Part shown: positions 1-5,091 of the stretch, in pieces | Layout: the number at the start of each line of letters is the position of its first letter | Numbering within the stretch: the first letter of the stretch is position 1 | NCBI GenBank assembly: GCA_026984355.1 | Contig: JALSSG010000027.1 | Coordinates: 1 to 5,091, forward strand | Origin: Hydrogenothermaceae bacterium | GTDB lineage: Bacteria; Aquificota; Aquificia; Aquificales; Hydrogenothermaceae | Direction of reading: 5' to 3' | Length of the DNA: 5,091 bases | The notes under the pieces: generated by a model | Told to the model about the DNA's origin: nothing | Seen by the model: only the letters and a program-made list of their open reading frames with translations | Databases searched by the model: none | Position numbers and translations under genes: made by a program

Positions 1-680
1 CCATCTGCTATATCATCTACGTATGTAAAGTCTCTTGATTGAGAACCATCACCAAAAAGTTCAATAGGCGTTCCTTCATCTATCCATTTGATAAACCTGA
101 ATATACTCATATCAGGTCTTCCTGCAGGCCCATACACAGTAAAGTAGCGTACCACTGTAATATCAAGTCCATATAAATAATGGTATGTGTATGCTGTAAC
201 CTCTGCTGCTTTTTTTGATGCAGCATATGGTGAAATAGGTGTATTTACAGGTAAGTCTTCCTTAAAAGGCATAGGTTGACCTGCATAAAGTGAAGATGTT
301 GACGCAAGAACCATTTTTTTTATGTTATGTTTTTTCATAAGTTCTAAAAGGTTTAATGTACCAAGTGCGTTTGTGGTCATGTATACATGAGGGTTTATTA
401 TACTGTATCTAACACCGGCTCTAGCAGCTAAATTTATAACTGCATCAACAGAATTGTCCTCAAACAAAACTTCTAATGCTCCTAAATTTTCAATATCTAA
501 ATCATAAAACTTAAAATTTGGGTACTTTTGTAGCTGTTTTAATCTCCATTCTTTTAACCGTACATCATAATAGTCATTCATGTTATCAACACCAATAACA
601 TTAAATCCTTTTTCTAATAACATTTCTCCTGTTTTCCATCCTATAAATCCTGCAGCTCCTGTTAGTAAAATGTTCTTCAA
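1..680 (-). CDS. UDP-glucuronate 4-epimerase-like NAD-dependent sugar-nucleotide epimerase (3' end missing)
   Basis: Extended short-chain dehydrogenase/reductase (Rossmann fold) that should epimerise a UDP-sugar, most likely UDP-glucuronate to UDP-galacturonate, in the cytoplasm for capsule, LPS or other surface glycans. Seen: 226 complete codons. The NAD-binding GAAGFIG lies at residues 8-14 and Asp32 ends the second strand. NLAARAGVRYS (83-93) follows, then the catalytic serine region STSSLY (127-132) and the YxxxK pair Tyr152/Lys156. VYGPAGRPDMSIF (182-194) and RDFTYVDDI (216-224) complete the set. The last two motifs are typical of the UDP-glucuronate epimerase branch. The family is about 310-350 residues, so roughly a third is off the left edge. 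The TTG start is chosen because the protein then begins K-N-I-L-L-T-G-A-A-G as the family does, a GGAGG lies 6 nt upstream, and no in-frame ATG exists upstream before a stop. The family call is firm. The exact sugar is inferred and could be another UDP-hexose. Confidence 0.95.
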   Translation of the reverse strand, partial: MKNILLTGAAGFIGWKTGEMLLEKGFNVIGVDNMNDYYDVRLKEWRLKQLQKYPNFKFYDLDIENLGALEVLFEDNSVDAVINLAARAGVRYSIINPHVYMTTNALGTLNLLELMKKHNIKKMVLASTSSLYAGQPMPFKEDLPVNTPISPYAASKKAAEVTAYTYHYLYGLDITVVRYFTVYGPAGRPDMSIFRFIKWIDEGTPIELFGDGSQSRDFTYVDDIAD

Positions 681-686
681 TTTAAA

Positions 687-691
687 CCTCC
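687..691 (-). promoter_or_regulatory. Shine-Dalgarno GGAGG deciding the TTG start of the epimerase
   Basis: Read on the minus strand, GGAGG ends 6 nt before the TTG at 680-678. It is the strongest ribosome binding site in the left part of the window. Since no ATG or GTG is available nearby, it fixes a TTG initiation codon. Confidence 0.8.
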
Positions 692-702
692 GTTTTAAAA
701 TT

Positions 703-708
703 CTTATA
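703..708 (-). promoter_or_regulatory. Possible -10 box (TATAAG) for the epimerase gene
   Basis: On the minus strand TATAAG matches the sigma-70 -10 consensus at 5 of 6 positions. It would start transcription near 696, giving a leader of about 16 nt that just includes the GGAGG. The hexamer 17 bp upstream (726-731, TAGGAA) is a poor -35. In such AT-rich DNA a 5/6 match is weak evidence on its own. The position relative to the gene is the main support. Confidence 0.35.
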
Positions 709-717
709 CTCTTATTA

Positions 718-726
718 TGATATAAT
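718..726 (+). promoter_or_regulatory. Extended -10 promoter (TGATATAAT) for the 733-1131 gene
   Basis: TG-A-TATAAT is a perfect extended -10 element, which can work without a good -35. The hexamer 17 bp upstream (698-703, AAATTC) is indeed poor. Only 6 nt separate the box from the ATG at 733, so transcription is expected to begin at or within a base or two of the start codon, leaving no leader. It sits back to back with the minus-strand -10 at 703-708. Confidence 0.6.
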
Positions 727-732
727 TCCTAT

Positions 733-1131
733 ATGGAAAAGGCATCTTTTTTTCTTTCTAAGATTGAAAACATTGAAAATAAGATAAACGATATAAAGGC
801 AAAAAATCCACCTTTATATTACCTGCTTAGTAAGCAAATATTTAAACTAAAAAAAGTACTTAAATTTTTTCTTTCTAATGATATTTCTGTTGATAATTCC
901 TTTTTTGATTATGTAGAGTTTTTGGTAAAAGGAATTGAAAACTTGCTTCTAGATAATTCTGTATTAGAAAACTGGTTAAAAGAAAGTAAAAAAATTAATT
1001 CATCTTTAGAAAATTTTGCTTTAGCTTTTGAAAAAGATTTACAAATTTCAGAAAAAATCATCGAAATTAAACATATACTTGATGAAGTAATTGAAATACA
1101 TGAAATTCTCCTTGGAAAAATTCCAGATTAA
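733..1131 (+). CDS. Unrecognised small helical protein, probably translated from a leaderless mRNA
   Basis: I do not recognise this 132-residue protein. Seen: a soluble-looking, mostly alpha-helical chain rich in Lys, Glu, Ile, Leu, Phe and Asn. It has no Cys and no signal peptide or membrane span. Heptad-like amphipathic stretches lie near residues 1-25 (KIENIENKINDIKAK) and 80-128 (ENWLKESKKINSSLENF onward), suggesting coiled coil or helical hairpins. A central segment, NPPLYYLLSKQIFKLKKVLKFF (residues 25-46), is the most hydrophobic and basic. ATG 733 is the only Met codon in the frame. No Shine-Dalgarno precedes it, but a perfect extended -10 box ends 6 nt upstream, so initiation is inferred to be leaderless. 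The next gene follows 58 bp downstream on the same strand and may be cotranscribed. The frame is supported by its length in AT-rich DNA and the promoter. Function is unknown. Confidence 0.7.
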   Translation: MEKASFFLSKIENIENKINDIKAKNPPLYYLLSKQIFKLKKVLKFFLSNDISVDNSFFDYVEFLVKGIENLLLDNSVLENWLKESKKINSSLENFALAFEKDLQISEKIIEIKHILDEVIEIHEILLGKIPD

Positions 1132-1189
1132 ATTTCCACTATTTAAATCCGAAAATAAAATCAGTCAAAAATAAATTTGAGGCCTAAAT

Positions 1190-1591
1190 ATGAAGCAATT
1201 TGCCTTCTCTGAATCAGAACTGGGTTTTGATAGAATGATTAACAATTTGGACGAATTATGTGATTTTTTTGGTATAAATAAGAAAGAATTTAAAGAAAAA
1301 TTACTAAAAACGAACATTAAGTTATTGGAATTAAACGAAAAGGAAAAAGCTGTTTTGTACATTTATGTATTATTCTGTGAGCCAGAAAAATTTTTTATGA
1401 TTATAGATAAATATGGTATAAAGTTCGAGTCAAATAACCTTATAAGCCAAATTTATATACTTGTTGATATGGATGAAATTGATGAAATTTCTCTTGATTT
1501 TGTAGGTGTTTTTAGAAGAAAAAGAGGCACATGGACTAAGAAATGTGATGAACTCAAATATATTTTAAAAAAAAGAAATATAACTCTTTAG
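1190..1591 (+). CDS. Unrecognised 133-residue protein with a possible helix-turn-helix near the N-terminus
   Basis: I do not recognise this protein as a family member. Residues 20-39 (LDELCDFFGINKKEFKEKLL) have the look of a helix-turn-helix: a helix, a G-I-N turn at 28-30, then a basic second helix. That is only a resemblance. The middle (45-105) is acidic and hydrophobic and includes ILVDMDEIDEISLDF at 90-104. The C-terminus is strongly basic (FRRKRGTWTKK, 108-118), which could bind nucleic acid. Cysteines at 24, 63 and 119 form no metal-binding pattern. ATG 1190 is chosen because GAGG (1179-1182) lies 7 nt upstream. It starts 58 bp after the preceding gene with no evident promoter between, so the two may form a small operon. 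A shorter minus-strand frame inside it (1165-1362) has no supporting features. A DNA-binding regulator is one possibility; confidence in any function is low. Confidence 0.72.
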   Translation: MKQFAFSESELGFDRMINNLDELCDFFGINKKEFKEKLLKTNIKLLELNEKEKAVLYIYVLFCEPEKFFMIIDKYGIKFESNNLISQIYILVDMDEIDEISLDFVGVFRRKRGTWTKKCDELKYILKKRNITL

Positions 1592-1640
1592 TTCACCTCT
1601 TCTTTTCCTGCTGTGTTCCCTTTGGTTCCTATCATTCATT
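1592..1640 (+). other. C-rich, G-poor intergenic stretch; possible Rho-dependent termination region
   Basis: Immediately after the stop of the preceding gene the composition changes: about 15 C against 5-6 G in some 50 nt, mostly in pyrimidine runs such as CACCTCTTCTTTTCCTG and TTCCC. No stem-loop followed by a T run is present, so it is not an intrinsic terminator. C-rich, G-poor, unstructured RNA just past a stop codon resembles a Rho loading site. This is inference from composition only. Confidence 0.25.
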
Positions 1641-1648
1641 AGAAATTG

Positions 1649-1654
1649 TATAAT
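1649..1654 (+). promoter_or_regulatory. -10 box (TATAAT) for the dehydrogenase gene
   Basis: A perfect TATAAT lies 29 bp before the ATG at 1684. The hexamer at 17-bp spacing (1626-1631, TTCCTA) matches the -35 consensus at only 3 of 6 positions. Transcription would start near 1661, giving a leader of about 23 nt that contains the CAGGGG ribosome binding site (1672-1677). Good position, moderate sequence support. Confidence 0.5.
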
Positions 1655-1683
1655 AAAAAAAACTAAAAAATCAGGGGCTTAGT

Positions 1684-2547
1684 ATGAAAATAGGTTGGAT
1701 TGGATTAGGTCATATGGGTCTTCCAATGGCAACAAATCTTTATAATGCTGGATATGATATAAAAGTATGGAACAGAGACATAAAAAAAGCTGAAAAAAGT
1801 GGACTTCCATATGTCAAAAATTTAGAAGAACTTTTAGATGATAGAGAAATAATCATTACTATGCTTTTTGATTCTAAGTCAGTAGAAGAGGTATATGAAA
1901 AGATTTTAGAAACTGGTAAAGATATAAAAGGCAAAATATTCATAGATATGACAACAATATATCCTGATACAGCAAAGAAAATAGCAGAAATGCTTATTAA
2001 AAATGAAGCAGAGTTTTTAGAAGCTCCAGTGATAGGAAGTGTAATTCCAGCAAAAAAGGGTCTTCTTACAATAGTTGTAAGTGGAGACGAAAAAATATTC
2101 CAGAAATGTAAAGAGATATTTAGCATTCTTGGAAAAGAAATTTTTTACATGGGTGATTATGGTGTAGCTTCAACTATGAAGCTAGTTAATAATACAGTCT
2201 TAGGAAACTTTTTAACAGCCCTCTGTGAAGCTGTTATTCTTGCAGAAAAGTCAGGAATTCCAAGAGAAAAAGCTATTAAAGTTTTATCTCACGGTGCCGG
2301 AAAATCTATGATTTTAGAAGCTAAGAAAGACAAACTTTTACATGAGAATTATGATACACACTTTTCTGTAAATCTCATACATAAAGACCTTGGATATGCT
2401 GTAGATTTAGGTCAGGAAAAAAAGGTACCTTTACTTATAACTTCTACATCTCATCAACTTTATAACAGTGCAAGGGCATATAACCTTGGAGATTTAGATT
2501 TTTCTGCTGTTTTAGAAATATTTAAGAAATTATCAAATATTTCTTAG
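1684..2547 (+). CDS. Beta-hydroxyacid dehydrogenase, glyoxylate/succinic semialdehyde reductase type
   Basis: Cytoplasmic enzyme of the 3-hydroxyisobutyrate dehydrogenase family. It probably uses NADPH to reduce a small aldehyde acid such as glyoxylate or succinic semialdehyde. Seen (287 residues, the usual length): the dinucleotide-binding GLGHMG (7-12) and the WNR motif (29-31), where Arg suits the NADP 2'-phosphate. The substrate motif follows, EAPVIGSVIPAKKG (113-126). The catalytic region GVASTMKLVNN (160-170) carries Lys166, and a C-terminal helical domain contains Phe227 and KD (234-235). EAPVxGSxxPAxxG rather than DAPVSGG places it with GLYR-type reductases, as in plants and Geobacter. 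The usual substrate-binding Ser is Ile117. ATG 1684 has an AGGGG 6 nt upstream, and a TATAAT lies at 1649. The stop overlaps the convergent downstream gene by 15 bp. The family call is certain. The substrate is inferred, and the Ile117 change makes it less sure. Confidence 0.95.
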   Translation: MKIGWIGLGHMGLPMATNLYNAGYDIKVWNRDIKKAEKSGLPYVKNLEELLDDREIIITMLFDSKSVEEVYEKILETGKDIKGKIFIDMTTIYPDTAKKIAEMLIKNEAEFLEAPVIGSVIPAKKGLLTIVVSGDEKIFQKCKEIFSILGKEIFYMGDYGVASTMKLVNNTVLGNFLTALCEAVILAEKSGIPREKAIKVLSHGAGKSMILEAKKDKLLHENYDTHFSVNLIHKDLGYAVDLGQEKKVPLLITSTSHQLYNSARAYNLGDLDFSAVLEIFKKLSNIS

Positions 2548-2937
2548 CATCCTTTTTAGCATATAAACTTCCTGAAGAGCTTTTATACTTTCGTTCCAGT
2601 TTTTCTTTAAAAACTTGTTTATTTTATATTCACCAGACATCTTACCACTTTCTTTATCAATAAAAACTATATTCTCAACAAAATCAAGATGATATGAAAA
2701 TCTCTCTAAAATTTTCTCATTTATCTTAATATTAATCTTAAACTCCATATTATCCTGTTTATCCTTTAGCAAGATATAAAAATAAAGAGGCACTGTTTGT
2801 CCTTTTACTTTTTTTATTTTAAGTCTTATATCATAATTTTTAATTTTATAAATCTGATTAAAAACCTCTTGTTCCTTTACCATCAAAAACAAACTATTCT
2901 CAAGTATAAATGTTGCCTGAGCGTTAATATGTTTCAT
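2533..2937 (-). CDS. Unrecognised 134-residue protein, convergent with the dehydrogenase
   Basis: I do not recognise this protein. Seen: residues 29-72 alternate charged and hydrophobic residues (YDIRLKIKKVKGQTVPLYFY, then MEFKINIKIN), which reads as several beta strands. Residues 84-104 (LDFVENIVFIDKESGKMSGE) look like one more hairpin. Residues 108-133 look like a basic amphipathic C-terminal helix. It is Lys-rich, with no Cys, signal peptide or membrane span. ATG 2937 is preceded by GAGGAAG (2946-2940), a good ribosome binding site, which supports a real gene and this start. It is transcribed away from nth across a 75-bp gap and runs 15 bp into the 3' end of the dehydrogenase on the opposite strand, with a TGA stop at 2535-2533. 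The compact alpha/beta layout could suit a small binding domain, but no function can be assigned. Confidence 0.75.
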   Translation of the reverse strand: MKHINAQATFILENSLFLMVKEQEVFNQIYKIKNYDIRLKIKKVKGQTVPLYFYILLKDKQDNMEFKINIKINEKILERFSYHLDFVENIVFIDKESGKMSGEYKINKFLKKNWNESIKALQEVYMLKRMLRNI

Positions 2938-3007
2938 TACTTCCTCATTTATTTAAATCATGGCATAAAATAAGATATGCATTAAATTTTTAAAAAAAAG
3001 AATACAC

Positions 3008-3012
3008 AAAGG
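3008..3012 (+). promoter_or_regulatory. Shine-Dalgarno-like AAAGG directly abutting the nth start codon
   Basis: AAAGG runs straight into ATG 3013 with no spacer, whereas other genes here have 5-7 nt. The upstream frame is open only to an in-frame TAA at 2983-2985 and holds no ATG, GTG or TTG. Family alignment supports Met1 at 3013. The site is probably poor, so nth may be weakly translated or initiated another way. Confidence 0.4.
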
Positions 3013-3669
3013 ATGAATAAGGATATATTTTTAAAGGTTATAAAAATTTTAGAAAAAGAGTATAAAAATTGGGATGCACCTGTAGTTGCTAATTTAGCGC
3101 AGGAAACCAAAGACCCATATAAAGTTTTAATTTCTACAATTATAAGTCTTAGAACGAAAGATGAGATAACAGGAAAAGTTTCAAAAAAACTTTTTGAGAA
3201 AGCTGATAATCCATATGATATGGTTAAACTTTCCCAAAAAGAAATAGAAGAGCTAATATATCCTGCAGGTTTTTATAAAAATAAAGCAAAGACCATAAAA
3301 GAAATTTCTCAAAAGATTATAGATGAATATGGTGGTAAAGTTCCAGATGATATAGAAGAACTTTTAAAACTTAAAGGGGTAGGAAGAAAAACAGCTAACT
3401 TAGTACTTAGTAAAGGCTATAACAAACCTGCTATCTGTGTAGATACTCACGTTCATAGGATTGTAAATAGACTTGGTTTTGTTAAAACAAAAACACCAGA
3501 AGAAACAGAATTTGAGCTTATGAAAAAGGTTCCAAAAGAATATTGGTCTAAGCTAAACGAAATACTTGTAGCTTTTGGACAGACTATATGTAAGCCTATT
3601 TCACCACTATGTTCAAAGTGTCCTGTAGAAAATTATTGTGAAAAAATAGGTGTAGAAAAAAGTAGGTAG
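3013..3669 (+). CDS. nth: Endonuclease III, DNA glycosylase/AP lyase with [4Fe-4S] cluster
   Basis: Bifunctional base-excision repair enzyme. It removes oxidised pyrimidines such as thymine glycol and then cuts the backbone at the abasic site by beta-elimination. Seen in 218 residues, close to the family's usual 210-220: the N-terminal helical core with ISLRTKD (44-50), and the helix-hairpin-helix [13 protein letters not shown] (120-132) with catalytic Lys126. VDTHVHR (143-149) carries catalytic Asp144. The iron-sulfur loop has Cys193, 200, 203 and 209 in the exact C-x6-C-x2-C-x5-C spacing. SLRTKD in place of the E. coli SAQATD is the form seen in archaeal and deep-branching bacterial enzymes. 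All key residues are intact. The start is the only candidate and fits the family, although its ribosome binding site abuts the ATG. Reverse gyrase follows 45 bp downstream with no clear promoter between, suggesting cotranscription. Confidence 0.98.
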   Translation: MNKDIFLKVIKILEKEYKNWDAPVVANLAQETKDPYKVLISTIISLRTKDEITGKVSKKLFEKADNPYDMVKLSQKEIEELIYPAGFYKNKAKTIKEISQKIIDEYGGKVPDDIEELLKLKGVGRKTANLVLSKGYNKPAICVDTHVHRIVNRLGFVKTKTPEETEFELMKKVPKEYWSKLNEILVAFGQTICKPISPLCSKCPVENYCEKIGVEKSR

Positions 3670-3714
3670 TTATATCAAAATAATTAAAAAACATAAAATT
3701 ATAAGGAGTTTGTT

Positions 3715-5091
3715 ATGATACCTGCAGTATACAAAAAAATGTGCCCAAATTGTGGAGGGGATATAACCTCAGAAAGATTATATAAGGGTTTAGTATGTGA
3801 AAAATGTCTTCCTGAAGAAGTTCCAAGAGATGAATTATGTGATTTTATAGGGTACGGTCAATTTGAAAAAGTATGTAATCTATGGAATACACTAAAAGAT
3901 TTTAAGCAGTATTTTAAAGATACTATTAAAAATGATTTGTGGTCTGTACAGGAAACATGGGCAGTAAGATTTTTTCTTGGTATATCTCATGCTTTACTTG
4001 CACCAACAGGAATAGGGAAAACAACATTTGGACTTGTACTATCTAAGTACATTATAGAAAAACAAAATAGATATGTGTATCTGATATTTCCTACACAAAT
4101 TCTAGTAAACCAAGCTTATGACAGACTTATAAAATTTGGAGTATCTTCTGATGATATAGTTGCATACTCTTCTAGATTTGCAAAAACAAAATCCAAACAG
4201 GAAGCTCTAAAATCCAAAATAAAAAATCAAGAGTTTAAAATTTTAATTACAACATCAATGTTTTTATATAAGAACATAGACATAATTCCAAAAGGTATAT
4301 ACGAGCTTGTATTTATAGATGATGTAGATAGCATACTAAAAAGTGCAAAAAATATAGATAAAGTTCTTATGTTACTTGGCTTTACAGAAGATGATATACA
4401 GGAAACTTTAAAATTTATTAACTTTAAAAGAAAAGCCTTTTCAAAAGGGCAACCTGATGAGAAAACCCTTGAGATATATCAAAAATTCCAGCAAAAAATA
4501 GAAAATATATCTAAAAAAAGAAAAGGAGTATTAATAGTATCTTCTGCAACATCAAACCCTCGTTCAAGAAGAGTACTTTTATTTAGGGAACTTCTTGGTT
4601 TTGAAGTAGGAAGACCGTCTTTAACATTAAGAAATATAGAAGATGTGTATGAAAAACTTCCTGTCAAAGAAATATGGGAAAAATCAGTAGAAAAAATTAA
4701 ACAGCTAGGTAATGGTGGTCTTGTATTTATGTCATCTTCTGAAACCAGAGAAACTCTTCAAGAATATATAGAATTTTTAAAATCAAAAGGAATAAATGCT
4801 ATTCATTATGAAGAATTCTGGGATAGAGTTGATGAATTTAGAAACGGAGATGCTCCTGTAGCTGTAGGCTTTGCAAGTTATAGGAACCCACTTGCAAGAG
4901 GTGTAGATTTGCCAGATGTTATCAGATACGCTCTTTTTATTGGCGTACCAAAACTAAAGTTTAACATATCAATAGAGGAGAAATTTACACATCTGTACTA
5001 TTTTCTTCTTATTATTACACCGTTTTTAGTAAGAAAAAAGCTTATAGACTGGGAAACACAAACAAAACTTTATGAAGGAATAAATTTTCTA
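3715..5091 (+). CDS. rgy: Reverse gyrase, N-terminal helicase-like half (3' end missing)
   Basis: Reverse gyrase uses ATP to introduce positive supercoils, stabilising DNA at high temperature. It joins an SF2 helicase-like module to a type IA topoisomerase. Seen in 459 codons: an N-terminal zinc finger (Cys10, 13, 28, 31), a Q-motif-like region around Gln79, and Walker A APTGIGKTT (96-104). IFPTQ (124-128) follows, with DDVD as the DEAD-box equivalent (202-205) and SSAT (276-279). The second RecA domain carries ASYRNPLARGVDLPDVIRYA (387-406), highly characteristic of reverse gyrase, then VGVPKL-like IGVPKL. The window ends where the latch insertion should begin. The latch, the rest of the helicase and the whole topoisomerase module lie off the right edge (family about 1,050-1,200 residues). 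ATG 3715 has AAGGAG 6 nt upstream. No promoter is obvious, so it probably shares the nth transcript. No motif is damaged. Confidence 0.97.
   Translation, partial: MIPAVYKKMCPNCGGDITSERLYKGLVCEKCLPEEVPRDELCDFIGYGQFEKVCNLWNTLKDFKQYFKDTIKNDLWSVQETWAVRFFLGISHALLAPTGIGKTTFGLVLSKYIIEKQNRYVYLIFPTQILVNQAYDRLIKFGVSSDDIVAYSSRFAKTKSKQEALKSKIKNQEFKILITTSMFLYKNIDIIPKGIYELVFIDDVDSILKSAKNIDKVLMLLGFTEDDIQETLKFINFKRKAFSKGQPDEKTLEIYQKFQQKIENISKKRKGVLIVSSATSNPRSRRVLLFRELLGFEVGRPSLTLRNIEDVYEKLPVKEIWEKSVEKIKQLGNGGLVFMSSSETRETLQEYIEFLKSKGINAIHYEEFWDRVDEFRNGDAPVAVGFASYRNPLARGVDLPDVIRYALFIGVPKLKFNISIEEKFTHLYYFLLIITPFLVRKKLIDWETQTKLYEGINFL

Noticed and set aside
1165..1362. 65-codon minus-strand frame across the start of the 1190-1591 gene
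   Set aside because: Short, Ser/Phe/Asn-rich shadow composition. The plus-strand frame is twice as long and has a good ribosome binding site.
1591..1635. Minus-strand reading containing GGGAACACAGCAGG, thought of as the SRP RNA helix 8
   Set aside because: The AGCAG matches, but the opposite arm and the spacing to the tetraloop do not fit the conserved AGG-tetraloop-AGCAG geometry, and the flanks run into a coding gene with no enclosing stem.
1740..2126. 128-codon open frame on the minus strand inside the dehydrogenase
   Set aside because: It is antisense to an unmistakable enzyme, its Ser/Ile/Phe-rich composition mirrors the opposite coding strand, and it has no ribosome binding site or known motif.
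2544..2562. Direct repeat TTAGCAT (2544-2550 and 2556-2562)
   Set aside because: It encodes MLKRMLR at the C-terminus of the minus-strand protein. A single 7-bp repeat in AT-rich coding DNA needs no other explanation.
2933..2950. Three-codon ATG-AGG-AAG-TAA frame overlapping the start of the 2533-2937 gene on the minus strand, as a possible translational-coupling leader
   Set aside because: The AGG-AAG is simply the ribosome binding site, and the mini-frame has no ribosome binding site of its own.
4479..4667. 62-codon minus-strand frame inside reverse gyrase
   Set aside because: It lies wholly antisense to a well-conserved part of reverse gyrase and has no features of its own.
4990..5040. 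Hydrophobic run near the end of the reverse gyrase fragment (LYYFLLIITPFLV), considered as a membrane span
   Set aside because: It is short and falls at the latch insertion in the second RecA-like domain of a soluble enzyme. Buried helix is a better explanation.

Overview
This is an AT-rich window (roughly 30% G+C by eye, strong preference for AGA, ATA and AAA codons) from a thermophilic bacterium. The key evidence is the right-hand gene, the helicase-like half of reverse gyrase, a hallmark of hyperthermophiles and some thermophiles. Clear Shine-Dalgarno sequences, sigma-70-like -10 boxes and bacterial-type sugar-nucleotide metabolism point to Bacteria. Low G+C, reverse gyrase and an endonuclease III with an archaeal/Aquifex-like N-terminus fit Aquificota best, perhaps a relative of Sulfurihydrogenibium. 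AT-rich Thermotogota or Nautiliales are not excluded. The lineage is an inference.

Layout, left to right. (1) 1-680, minus: most of a UDP-glucuronate 4-epimerase-type sugar-nucleotide epimerase, cut off by the left edge and starting with TTG. (2) 681-732: a very short divergent promoter region. (3) 733-1131 and 1190-1591, plus: two small unrecognised genes, the first with a perfect extended -10 box so close to its ATG that its mRNA should be leaderless. (4) 1592-1683: a C-rich, G-poor stretch, then a promoter. (5) 1684-2547, plus: a beta-hydroxyacid dehydrogenase of the glyoxylate/succinic semialdehyde reductase type with one altered substrate-pocket residue. (6) 2533-2937, minus: an unrecognised 134-residue protein whose 3' end overlaps the dehydrogenase by 15 bp. 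(7) 3013-3669, plus: endonuclease III (nth). (8) 3715-5091, plus: the N-terminal part of reverse gyrase (rgy), cut off by the right edge.

The only clear functional grouping is nth-rgy. These genes are co-oriented, 45 bp apart and both act on chromosomal DNA: base-excision repair and heat-protective positive supercoiling. The epimerase probably belongs to a surface-polysaccharide locus to the left. The dehydrogenase looks like a free-standing metabolic gene with its own promoter.

I see no tRNA, rRNA, CRISPR array, insertion sequence or convincing intrinsic terminator, and no gene-free stretch above 300 bases. I also do not see a clear new biological system. The best candidates for novelty are the 733-1591 gene pair with its leaderless start, the altered dehydrogenase active site and the nth-rgy linkage.
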